DNA of 8,981 nt from Alphaproteobacteria bacterium (GTDB lineage Bacteria > Pseudomonadota > Alphaproteobacteria > Puniceispirillales > Puniceispirillaceae), in assembly GCA_022425565.1 (NCBI GenBank), contig JAKMFG010000023.1, positions 1 through 8,981 of the forward strand. Direction: 5' to 3'. The translations under genes were made by a program, and so were the position numbers. Below the pieces are notes generated by a model. It did not search any database and had not been told where the DNA came from. It saw only the letters and a list, made by a program, of their open reading frames with translations. Position 1 is the first letter of the stretch, and each line of letters opens with the position of its first letter. Positions 1 through 5,809 of the stretch are shown in pieces.

Positions 1-135
1 GACGGGAGCATTGCCGAGGCAGCTGTCGAGGCGATCCGCTCGGTGATGGAATCCGCAGCTGATCCGGTGCTCGATCTTGCTGTGCCGCTGGTGGCAGAGG
101 CAGGCGTCGCCGACAGCTGGGCCGACGCGCACTGA
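1..135 (+). CDS. polA: DNA polymerase I, C-terminal end (5' partial)
   Basis: Frame 1 is open from the window edge to a TGA at 133-135 and encodes 44 residues. The segment begins DGSIAEAAVEAIRSVMESA and ends VPLVAEAGVADSWADAH. This matches the pattern of the PolA C-terminus: an acidic residue and helix after the catalytic HDE motif (off the left edge), a short strand carrying 'VPL' followed by a small and acidic stretch, then glycine, a tryptophan and a final 'AH'. Full PolA would be about 900 or more residues and fills gaps and removes RNA primers in replication and repair; none of the polymerase catalytic residues lie inside the window. The call rests on a short tail, so it is likely but not certain. 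The hairpins that follow and the 158 bp gap suggest it is not co-transcribed with chvI. Confidence 0.62.
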   Translation, partial: DGSIAEAAVEAIRSVMESAADPVLDLAVPLVAEAGVADSWADAH

Positions 136-142
136 CCGTCAA

Positions 143-202
143 CCAGCTGCCGGCTGGCTGGAAAGCGCCATCTTTCAGACCGGTTTGTGGCACAATCCGG
201 TC
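143..202 (+). terminator. Two hairpins downstream of polA, possible terminator
   Basis: The first inverted repeat is CCAGC (143-147) with GCTGG (153-157) around a 5-base loop. The second and stronger one is GACCGG (178-183) with CCGGTC (197-202). Inside it a T-T mismatch is followed by TTG (185-187) pairing CAA (193-195), leaving a 5-base loop. A T-run (215-219) lies 12 bases past the second stem, which is too far for a classical intrinsic terminator. The pair could end polA transcription with Rho, or be a protein site upstream of chvI. No promoter for chvI could be assigned in this gap. Confidence 0.3.
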
Positions 203-281
203 ACATGTTGGCCCTTTTTCATGGCTAGTGTCGACCTAACGGTGGGTGAAGCGCGTGATGCCTTTGCCAGATATGGACGAT

Positions 282-288
282 AGAGGTG
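282..288 (+). promoter_or_regulatory. Ribosome binding site that sets the chvI start
   Basis: AGAGGTG lies five bases before the ATG at 294. The longer open frame from a GTG at 246 adds 16 residues that do not resemble the family and has no comparable upstream purine tract. This site therefore favours the ATG at 294. Confidence 0.6.
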
Positions 289-293
289 ACGAG

Positions 294-986
294 ATGGCAA
301 CGCGAATTGCGCTTGTAGATGACGACCAGAACATTCTGACGTCGGTGTCGCTGACGCTGGAGAGCGAAGGGTTCGAGATCGATTGCTATCATGATGGCGA
401 AACCGCGCTGCAAGGGTTGTCGCGCCGGCCCGTGGAACTGGCGGTTCTCGACATCAAGATGCCGCGGATGGACGGCATGGAACTTCTGCAGAAAATCCGG
501 ACCAGTGCGAACCTGCCGGTGATCTTTCTGACCAGCAAGGATGACGAGCTGGACGAGGCGCTCGGCCTCGGCATGGGGGCTGACGACTATATTACCAAGC
601 CGTTCTCGCAGCGGCTGCTTTTGGCGCGCATTCGCGCCGTGCTGCGCCGCGCCAGCCAGGAAGGCATGGACCCGACCGGCCCCAACATTGTCCGGCAGGG
701 TGAATTGCTGATGGATCCCGACCGCCACCTGTGCAGCTGGAAGGGCAAAGAGGTGCGGCTCACAGTCACTGAATTCCTGATCCTGCAGGCGCTTGCCGCG
801 CGTCCCGGCATGGTCAAGAACCGCGACCAGCTGATGGACGCCGCCTATGGCGAGTCCGTCTTTCTGGACGACCGCACTATCGACAGCCATATCAAGCGGC
901 TCCGTCGCAAGATCAAGGCGCAGGATTCCAGCTTCGACCATATCGAAACGCTATATGGCATTGGCTATAAATACCGGGCATCCTGA
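294..986 (+). CDS. chvI: ChvI-family response regulator (OmpR/PhoB type)
   Basis: A 230-residue DNA-binding response regulator, close in length to ChvI of rhizobia (about 240). The receiver domain spans about residues 3-118. It has the acidic pocket D9-D10-D11, the phospho-acceptor D53 in [13 protein letters not shown], switch threonine T80 in FLTSKDDE, and K102 in the ADDYITKPF motif. The winged-helix domain fills about 130-230 and carries [28 protein letters not shown] and a final [11 protein letters not shown], all typical of ChvI. In Alphaproteobacteria ChvI is phosphorylated by ChvG and controls envelope, acid-stress, exopolysaccharide and host-adaptation genes. The ATG at 294 is chosen over an upstream GTG at 246 because of homology and the ribosome binding site. 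chvG follows after 67 bases on the same strand, so the two are probably one operon. Confidence 0.93.
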   Translation: MATRIALVDDDQNILTSVSLTLESEGFEIDCYHDGETALQGLSRRPVELAVLDIKMPRMDGMELLQKIRTSANLPVIFLTSKDDELDEALGLGMGADDYITKPFSQRLLLARIRAVLRRASQEGMDPTGPNIVRQGELLMDPDRHLCSWKGKEVRLTVTEFLILQALAARPGMVKNRDQLMDAAYGESVFLDDRTIDSHIKRLRRKIKAQDSSFDHIETLYGIGYKYRAS

Positions 987-995
987 ATGACATTG

Positions 996-1050
996 GCCGC
1001 ATGAGGCGGCTGTGTGATGCCCATATTGGCAGGGCCGTGATGACGGGCCC
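996..1050 (+). other. Two hairpins between chvI and chvG
   Basis: GCCGC (996-1000) pairs GCGGC (1006-1010) around a 5-base loop. GGGCC (1032-1036) pairs GGCCC (1046-1050); inside it G1037-T1038 can pair with A1043-C1044 if G1045 is bulged, leaving the tetraloop GATG. The second hairpin ends three bases before the GTG taken as the chvG start. Neither is followed by a T-run, so they are not intrinsic terminators. They may set the chvI:chvG expression ratio by mRNA stability or by masking the start. Confidence 0.4.
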
Positions 1051-1053
1051 AGC

Positions 1054-2712
1054 GTGACGGACGGTGCCAGCGTGATCGACGGGATCAAATCACGGATCAG
1101 ACGGTTTCTCGGGCGGGCTGCCATCGGCAGGCCGCTTGTCAAACTGCGCTTCCGCCTCAGCCGTCTGAGCACCCGTATCATGGCCATCATGATGTTTCCG
1201 CTGGTGCTGTTCTTTGTCGGGCTGTTCTCGATCGACCAGTACCGCACGACACTGATCCAGTCGGAATTCACCGCGCTTGAACGTCAGGGCTTTACGCTGG
1301 CGCGCTCGCTGGCGCTGGCCCAGTCAGATATTGATGGCGGGCTTGCACGCCGACGCCTGTCACCGGAAACGATGAACCACCTTCTGCCTCTTGTCGGCTA
1401 TGGCACCGATCTAAGAGCCCGCGTTTTTCGCCATGACGGCAGATTGCTTGCCGACACAGCGCGCAGTGGGGCGGGCAGGGCGGAAATCCGGCGCCGTGGT
1501 CGGCGGGGTGCCTGGAAGAGAACATCGGATTATTTTCAGGCTGGTATGCGCCGTGCTGCCGGCATGATCGGCAACGACATGACCCTGCCGCTCTATCGTG
1601 AACGACAACGTCAGCAGGCCGGAGATTACAACGAGGTGGCGCTGGCGCTGGCGGGTGAGCCGGCGCGCCAGCTCAGGCAGGATACGCGCGGCCGCATCGT
1701 GCTGTCGGTCGCCGTCCCCATTCAGGACCTTCGCCTTGTCCGTGGTGCGCTAATGGTCAGTATCAGCGGTGGCAAGATTGAAGAGGAGATCGCCGAGGTC
1801 AATGTGGTCTTCATCCAGCTTTTCGGCATTGTCACGCTGATCACGATTGCACTCAGCGTATGGCTTGCGCGCTCCATCACCGGGCCTATTACCTACCTTG
1901 CTTCGGAAGCCGACAATCTGCGGCGTAGTCGCGATCTGTCGACTCGCATGAAGCGGCTGCCTCGTCGGCGTGACGAAATCGGCAAGCTGTCCGAATCTCT
2001 GATCGATATGACAGACGAGTTGCAACAACGGATGGCGGCGACCGCAGGTTTCGCGGCGGATGTGGCCCATGAGCTCAAGAACCCGCTGTCCTCGCTTCGC
2101 AGTGCGGCCGAGACGATCAGCAGGATTTCCGATCCGGCGCAGCAGCAGAAACTGATGAATGTCATTTTGCGCGATGTGTCGCGCCTCGACAGGCTGATCA
2201 CCGATATCTCGCGCTCCAGCCGTGTCGACAACGAGATGGCGACCGAATTTGCTGCCACCATCGATCTTCGCGATCTTGTTGCCAGTTTTGTCGAGGCGCG
2301 CCGGACAACAACTGACACGCATGATCTTGTTGCCGAGCTGACCGATATGGCGGTGCATGTCACGGTTCAGGATAGCCGTGTTGTCCAGATCCTCGATAAT
2401 CTGCTTGGCAATGCCGTGTCTTTTGCCCCGCATGGCTCGCAGATCAGCTTCCATCTCGGCATCAACGCAGAAGGCCAGGCTGAACTGGCAGTGCAGGACC
2501 GTGGTCCCGGCATCCCTCCGGGCCGTCTCGAGGAGGTGTTCAACAGGTTCTATACCGAACGCCCCGCCGGAGAGGCCTTTGGCGAACATTCCGGCCTCGG
2601 ACTATCCATCGCGCAGCAAATCGCGCGTGGCTATGGCGGTGAGTTGGTTGCCGCGAACAATGACGGCGCCCGTTTCACCCTGACGCTGCCAGTTGCCGAT
2701 GGCCAGGCCTGA
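1054..2712 (+). CDS. chvG: ChvG-type sensor histidine kinase
   Basis: A 552-residue inner-membrane sensor kinase, the expected partner of ChvI. About 40 basic N-terminal residues precede transmembrane helix 1 (about 42-60, IMAIMMFPLVLFFVGLFSI). The periplasmic sensor runs to about 250 and ends in the stretch IVLSVAVPIQDLRLVRGAL, typical of the ChvG stimulus-sensing region. Helix 2 is about 251-272, followed by HAMP (about 273-327, with ITGPITYLA). The HisKA domain has the phospho-acceptor H339 in DVAHELKNPLSSLR. The ATPase domain shows the N box (N453 in DNLLGNAVSFAP), G1 (D482 to G486, DRGPGI), the F box (VFNRFYTERP) and G2 (GLGLS at 514-518). No essential kinase residue is missing. The GTG at 1054 is the first start in the open frame; GTG 1072 is an alternative and neither has a clear Shine-Dalgarno. 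An arginine-rich patch (R137 to R156) lies in the periplasmic part. The usual follower hprK is not present. Confidence 0.92.
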   Translation: MTDGASVIDGIKSRIRRFLGRAAIGRPLVKLRFRLSRLSTRIMAIMMFPLVLFFVGLFSIDQYRTTLIQSEFTALERQGFTLARSLALAQSDIDGGLARRRLSPETMNHLLPLVGYGTDLRARVFRHDGRLLADTARSGAGRAEIRRRGRRGAWKRTSDYFQAGMRRAAGMIGNDMTLPLYRERQRQQAGDYNEVALALAGEPARQLRQDTRGRIVLSVAVPIQDLRLVRGALMVSISGGKIEEEIAEVNVVFIQLFGIVTLITIALSVWLARSITGPITYLASEADNLRRSRDLSTRMKRLPRRRDEIGKLSESLIDMTDELQQRMAATAGFAADVAHELKNPLSSLRSAAETISRISDPAQQQKLMNVILRDVSRLDRLITDISRSSRVDNEMATEFAATIDLRDLVASFVEARRTTTDTHDLVAELTDMAVHVTVQDSRVVQILDNLLGNAVSFAPHGSQISFHLGINAEGQAELAVQDRGPGIPPGRLEEVFNRFYTERPAGEAFGEHSGLGLSIAQQIARGYGGELVAANNDGARFTLTLPVADGQA

Positions 2713-2740
2713 GCAGCGGCGATCCGCGCAAATCGGAAGG

Positions 2741-2785
2741 GCATTGGCGGCAGGGGCATTGGCGGCAGGGGCATTGGCGGCAATG
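2741..2785 (+). repeat. 15 bp tandem repeat, three copies, upstream of rapZ
   Basis: The unit GCATTGGCGGCAGGG occurs at 2741-2755 and exactly again at 2756-2770. A third copy at 2771-2785 differs at two positions (CAATG at the end). It lies in the 102 bp gap between chvG and rapZ. An in-frame stop at 2791-2793 separates it from the rapZ frame, and it follows the chvG stop, so it is non-coding on the + strand as read here. Confidence 0.9.
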
Positions 2786-2789
2786 GGGT

Positions 2790-2819
2790 TTGAAATAAAC
2801 CGGCCGCACTTGGTATGGT
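2790..2819 (+). promoter_or_regulatory. Candidate sigma70-type promoter for rapZ
   Basis: TTGAAA (2790-2795) matches the -35 consensus at 5 of 6 positions. TATGGT (2814-2819) matches the -10 at 4 of 6, with an 18-base spacer. Transcription would begin near 2826-2827, which coincides with an in-frame ATG at 2827, so the message could be leaderless. The local AT-rich sequence contrasts with the surrounding GC-rich DNA. This is pattern matching only. Confidence 0.3.
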
Positions 2820-3762
2820 AAACAAAATGAATAATGAACCCGTTGCTGATGACCACATGATTGATGCCCAAATGATTGATGACCAAACGATTGATGACGG
2901 GCAAAGACTGATCCTTGTCACAGGCGCGTCAGGCGCCGGGTTGTCGACCGCGCTAGATATTCTTGAGGATTGCGGAATCAAGGCTGTCGACAATCTGCCG
3001 CTTGCCATGATTGACACCCTTGTCGCGCTTGAGGTGGAGACCGGGCGGCGCAGCCTGGCGATGGGCCTTGATGCGCGCACCACAGGGTTTTCAGAGGAGA
3101 CGACGGAAACGCTTGTTCACAACCTGCGCAAGAAATTCAGTGACAGGTTCACCACGGTGTTCATCACGGCATCCCATAATGACCTGCTCAGACGGTTCAA
3201 TGCCACACGGCGCCAGCACCCGCTTCATGAAGGCACCATGTCACTTGCTGATGCCATTTCCGCCGATCTCGACCGTATGGAGAAGGTGGCGCCGCTTGCC
3301 GATCTCCATATCGATACCAGTGGAGCAAAACCGTCCGACCTTAGACAGGCGCTTCTGTCGAAGCTGGGTATGGCGGGTGATTTTCAGGTGAAGGTTCGCC
3401 TGATCAGCTTTTCCTATCGTCGTCGCATTCCCGACCATAGCGATCTCGTGATCGATATGCGTTTTGCCGACAATCCCCATTGGGTAACCGAGTTGCGCAG
3501 CTTTGACGGGCGGGACGAACCGGTCGCGGCTTTCCTGCAGGCAGATGAGGCGGCTGCCAGTGTTGTATCGTCGCTGAAAGGAATTCTGTTAGAGATGCTG
3601 CCCCGGATGACCCGCGAAGGCCGGCCGTCAGTGACAATTGCCTTTGGCTGCACCGGTGGGCGGCACCGTTCGGTCTGGGCGGTGGAAACCATTGGAGCAT
3701 GGCTGGCTGCAGAGGGTTACGACGTGGCAAGCACCCATCGCGAGCTTGAAGCGACCCGCTGA
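2815..3762 (+). CDS. rapZ: RapZ-family nucleotide/RNA-binding protein with atypical P-loop
   Basis: A 315-residue member of the RapZ (YvcJ/YhbJ) family; the usual length is about 285-300. The N-terminal kinase-like domain starts near residue 31. Its P-loop is GASGAGLST (37-45), with leucine at 43 where the family has lysine or arginine. Next come CGIKAVDNLPLAMI and the GLDAR motif. The C-terminal domain has IPDHSDLVIDMRFADNPHW, LRSFDGRDEPVAAFL and the signature GCTGGRHRSV (278-287), all strongly RapZ. In E. coli RapZ binds the sRNA GlmZ and senses glucosamine-6-phosphate; in Alphaproteobacteria its target is not settled and it usually sits beside hprK and PTS genes, which are missing here. 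The first 30 residues are an acidic extension containing MIDAQ-MIDDQ-TIDDG repeats. Start choice is uncertain: ATGs at 2815, 2827, 2857 and 2872 are in frame and none has a Shine-Dalgarno; 2827 would fit a leaderless transcript and 2872 would give the usual family length. Confidence 0.88.
   Translation: MVNKMNNEPVADDHMIDAQMIDDQTIDDGQRLILVTGASGAGLSTALDILEDCGIKAVDNLPLAMIDTLVALEVETGRRSLAMGLDARTTGFSEETTETLVHNLRKKFSDRFTTVFITASHNDLLRRFNATRRQHPLHEGTMSLADAISADLDRMEKVAPLADLHIDTSGAKPSDLRQALLSKLGMAGDFQVKVRLISFSYRRRIPDHSDLVIDMRFADNPHWVTELRSFDGRDEPVAAFLQADEAAASVVSSLKGILLEMLPRMTREGRPSVTIAFGCTGGRHRSVWAVETIGAWLAAEGYDVASTHRELEATR
2857..2901 (+). repeat. 15 bp in-frame repeat in the rapZ N-terminus, three copies
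   Basis: Three consecutive units, ATGATTGATGCCCAA (2857-2871), ATGATTGATGACCAA (2872-2886) and ACGATTGATGACGGG (2887-2901), encode MIDAQ, MIDDQ and TIDDG. A more degenerate fourth unit (VADDH, 2842-2856) precedes them. The unit sequence is unrelated to the upstream 15 bp repeat, but the period and copy number are the same. Copies one and two each bring an in-frame ATG, so the start of RapZ could shift as copies are gained or lost. Confidence 0.88.
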
Positions 3763-3786
3763 CGCATATTCAGGCGGGTGGGTTTT
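3754..3786 (+). terminator. Candidate intrinsic terminator overlapping the rapZ stop
   Basis: ACCCGCTGA (3754-3762) pairs with TCAG (3770-3773) and CGGGT (3775-3779), with one bulged G at 3774 and a 7-base loop. This gives a 9 bp stem, followed by GGG and then TTTT (3783-3786). The rapZ stop codon TGA lies within the left arm. The T-run is short and offset by three bases, so termination may be partial. Its position separates rapZ from ahcY. Confidence 0.45.
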
Positions 3787-3791
3787 CATAT

Positions 3792-3812
3792 GGCATTATA
3801 TCTGCTATTGCC
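3792..3812 (+). other. Hairpin in the ahcY upstream region
   Basis: GGCATTA (3792-3798) pairs TATTGCC (3806-3812) with one internal T-T mismatch and a 7-base loop. It lies 34 bases before the ahcY start, in the 84 bp gap after rapZ. I could not match this gap to the SAH, SAM-II or SAM/SAH riboswitch cores that I know. No confident promoter was seen. Confidence 0.3.
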
Positions 3813-3846
3813 TCCGCACAAATTCATCACATAAGCGAGCCCTTCA

Positions 3847-5241
3847 ATGCCAACAGATTATATTGTTGCCGACACGAGCCTTGCTGACTGGGGTCGCAAG
3901 GAGCTTTCCATAGCTGAAACCGAGATGCCAGGTCTGATGGCTCTCCGGGAAGAGTTTGGTGCAGCAAAGCCCCTCAAGGGCGCACGGGTGGCTGGGTGCC
4001 TTCATATGACCGTGCAGACGGCCGTGCTGATCGAGACACTTGTCGATCTTGGCGCTGATGTTCGCTGGGCATCATGCAACATTTACTCGACTCAGGATCA
4101 GGCCGCCGCCGCCATCGCCGCTGCCGGTGTGCCGGTATTCGCGAAGAAGGGCGAGACGCTGGGCGAGTACTGGGAATATGTCGACCGTATCTTCGACTGG
4201 TCGGACGGCGGTTCCGCCAACATGATCCTCGATGATGGCGGCGACGCCACCATGTATATCCTGCTCGGCGCCCGTGCCGAGGCTGGAGAGAATGTCCTTG
4301 CCTCGCCAAACAGCGAGGAAGAGGAATTCCTGAAGGCGCAGATCGAAAAGCGTCTGGCCCAGAGCGAGGGCTGGTTCACCCGTCAGCGCGATGCCATCAA
4401 GGGAGTTTCGGAAGAGACCACCACCGGTGTGCTGCGCCTGTACCAGCTTGCCGAGGCTGGCGGCCTGCCGTTCCCGGCAATCAATGTGAATGATTCCGTG
4501 ACCAAATCGAAATTCGACAACCTGTATGGCTGCCGTGAATCGCTCGTCGATGGTATCCGCCGTGCGACCGACGTGATGTTGGCCGGCAAGGTTGCCGTTG
4601 TTGCCGGTTATGGCGACGTCGGCAAGGGTTCCGCTGCATCGCTCCGCCAGGGCGGTGCACGCGTTATGGTCACCGAGGTCGATCCAATCTGCGCCCTGCA
4701 GGCCGCCATGGAAGGCTATGAGGTCGTGACCATGGAACAGGCCGCACCGAAGGCTGACATTTTTGTTACTGCGACTGGTAACAAGGACGTCATCACCATG
4801 GATCACATGCGCGACATGAAAGATCGCGCGATTGTCTGCAACATCGGTCACTTCGACAACGAGATTCAGGTCTCGTCGTTGCAGAACATGAACTGGTCCG
4901 AGATCAAGCCGCAGGTTGACGAGGTGGAGTTCCCCGACGGCAAGCGCATCATCATGCTGGCCAAGGGCCGTCTAGTGAACCTTGGCTGTGCCACTGGCCA
5001 CCCCTCCTTTGTGATGTCGGCGTCCTTCACCAACCAGGTGCTGGCGCAGATGGAACTCTGGAACGAAGGCCAGTCCTATGAAAACAAGGTCTACACGCTG
5101 CCGCGTCATCTCGACGAAAAGGTGGCGGCGCTGCACCTCGCCAAGGTTGGCGCGACCCTGTCACAGCTGAATACCGAACAGGCCGCCTATATCGGTGTCG
5201 AGCAGCAGGGACCATTCAAGGGCGACCAGTATCGCTATTAG
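3847..5241 (+). CDS. ahcY: S-adenosyl-L-homocysteine hydrolase
   Basis: A 464-residue, full-length, NAD-dependent cytosolic enzyme that splits S-adenosylhomocysteine into adenosine and homocysteine, relieving product inhibition of methyltransferases and feeding the methionine cycle. Substrate-domain residues are visible: H53 in [10 protein letters not shown], the SCNIYSTQD motif (76-84), DDGGDATM (D133), E189-E190 in SEETTTGV, and K220 and D224 in [11 protein letters not shown]. The NAD fold has GYGDVGKG (254-261), and a later GHFDNEI follows. The C-terminal tail PFKGDQYRY supplies K458 and Y462, which reach into the partner subunit's NAD site in the tetramer. It has the extra segment (about 150-185) typical of long bacterial forms. 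The start ATG has a weak AAGCGAG upstream at 3833-3839. tsaE follows after 19 bases, so the two are probably co-transcribed, an arrangement seen in other Alphaproteobacteria. Confidence 0.97.
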   Translation: MPTDYIVADTSLADWGRKELSIAETEMPGLMALREEFGAAKPLKGARVAGCLHMTVQTAVLIETLVDLGADVRWASCNIYSTQDQAAAAIAAAGVPVFAKKGETLGEYWEYVDRIFDWSDGGSANMILDDGGDATMYILLGARAEAGENVLASPNSEEEEFLKAQIEKRLAQSEGWFTRQRDAIKGVSEETTTGVLRLYQLAEAGGLPFPAINVNDSVTKSKFDNLYGCRESLVDGIRRATDVMLAGKVAVVAGYGDVGKGSAASLRQGGARVMVTEVDPICALQAAMEGYEVVTMEQAAPKADIFVTATGNKDVITMDHMRDMKDRAIVCNIGHFDNEIQVSSLQNMNWSEIKPQVDEVEFPDGKRIIMLAKGRLVNLGCATGHPSFVMSASFTNQVLAQMELWNEGQSYENKVYTLPRHLDEKVAALHLAKVGATLSQLNTEQAAYIGVEQQGPFKGDQYRY

Positions 5242-5260
5242 AAACCGGTAACGGGGCCGC

Positions 5261-5740
5261 ATGAGCGACATTGACCTGACACTGGAAGGCCCGGCCGCCA
5301 CCACGCGGCTGGGCCTTTGCCTTTCCGCCCTGCTTCGTGCCGGAGACGTGGTGGCCCTGTCGGGCCCGCTGGGGGCAGGCAAATCCGTGCTGGCGCGTGG
5401 CATCGTCTCCGCGCTCTGTCCGCTTGAGGACGACATTCCCAGCCCGACTTTTACCCTCGTGCAGACATATGAGCCTGATGACGGGCCGCCGGTCATGCAT
5501 TTTGATCTTTACCGGCTTGGATCGCCGGAAGAGGCGCTTGATCTCGGCATCGAGGATGCGTTCGTCGATGCTGTCTGTCTGGTCGAATGGCCGGAGCGGC
5601 TGGGGCCGTGGTTGCCGCGCAATGTTCTTCGCATCACGCTAGAGCCCGACCCGTCGATGCCCGAGCGCCGGGTGGCGCGACTTTCCGGCGGTGCGCGCTG
5701 GCAGCACCAGCTTGGCAAACTGGCTGCCGAGATGGGATGA
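5261..5740 (+). CDS. tsaE: tRNA t6A biosynthesis ATPase TsaE
   Basis: A 159-residue P-loop ATPase of the TsaE (YjeE) family, usual length about 150-165. It works with TsaB and TsaD in the cytosol to place threonylcarbamoyl on A37 of ANN-decoding tRNAs. The Walker A is GPLGAGKS (35-42) with K41 and S42. The family signature SPTFTLVQTY (61-70) follows, then HFDLYRL (80-86) and the late LVEWPERLG. All expected motifs are present and intact. It starts 19 bases after the ahcY stop with only a weak GGGG purine tract upstream, so it may depend on translation of ahcY. In many relatives the next genes are amgK and murU; here the next gene is addB after 69 bases. Confidence 0.95.
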   Translation: MSDIDLTLEGPAATTRLGLCLSALLRAGDVVALSGPLGAGKSVLARGIVSALCPLEDDIPSPTFTLVQTYEPDDGPPVMHFDLYRLGSPEEALDLGIEDAFVDAVCLVEWPERLGPWLPRNVLRITLEPDPSMPERRVARLSGGARWQHQLGKLAAEMG

Positions 5741-5809
5741 CTGGTGGTTTTGTCATGAAAGGCAACTTCATCTCTCGTTTTTGACAGGGCGTGCTTCTAT
5801 AGTGAAGTG

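Noticed and set aside
246..293. Upstream GTG giving a 16-residue longer ChvI
   Set aside because: The added residues do not fit the family, and a good AGAGGTG site stands before the ATG at 294.
225..941. 238-residue antisense ORF opposite chvI
   Set aside because: It mirrors the codon structure of a clear ChvI gene, resembles no family I know, and its start would overlap chvI control sequence. Long antisense frames are common in GC-rich coding DNA.
1750..2589. 279-residue antisense ORF opposite chvG
   Set aside because: It lies wholly within the kinase core of chvG, whose motifs are all intact on the + strand, and its translation has no recognisable domain.
3763..3846. SAH or SAM-type riboswitch before ahcY
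   Set aside because: The leader is short and I found none of the conserved core sequences I know for these classes.
5781..5803. TTGACA (5781-5786) and TATAGT (5798-5803) just before addB, suggesting a promoter
   Set aside because: Each hexamer is close to consensus, but the spacer is only 11 bases, too short for sigma70. The TATAGT could still serve a leaderless addB start at 5810, but no matching -35 lies at the right distance.
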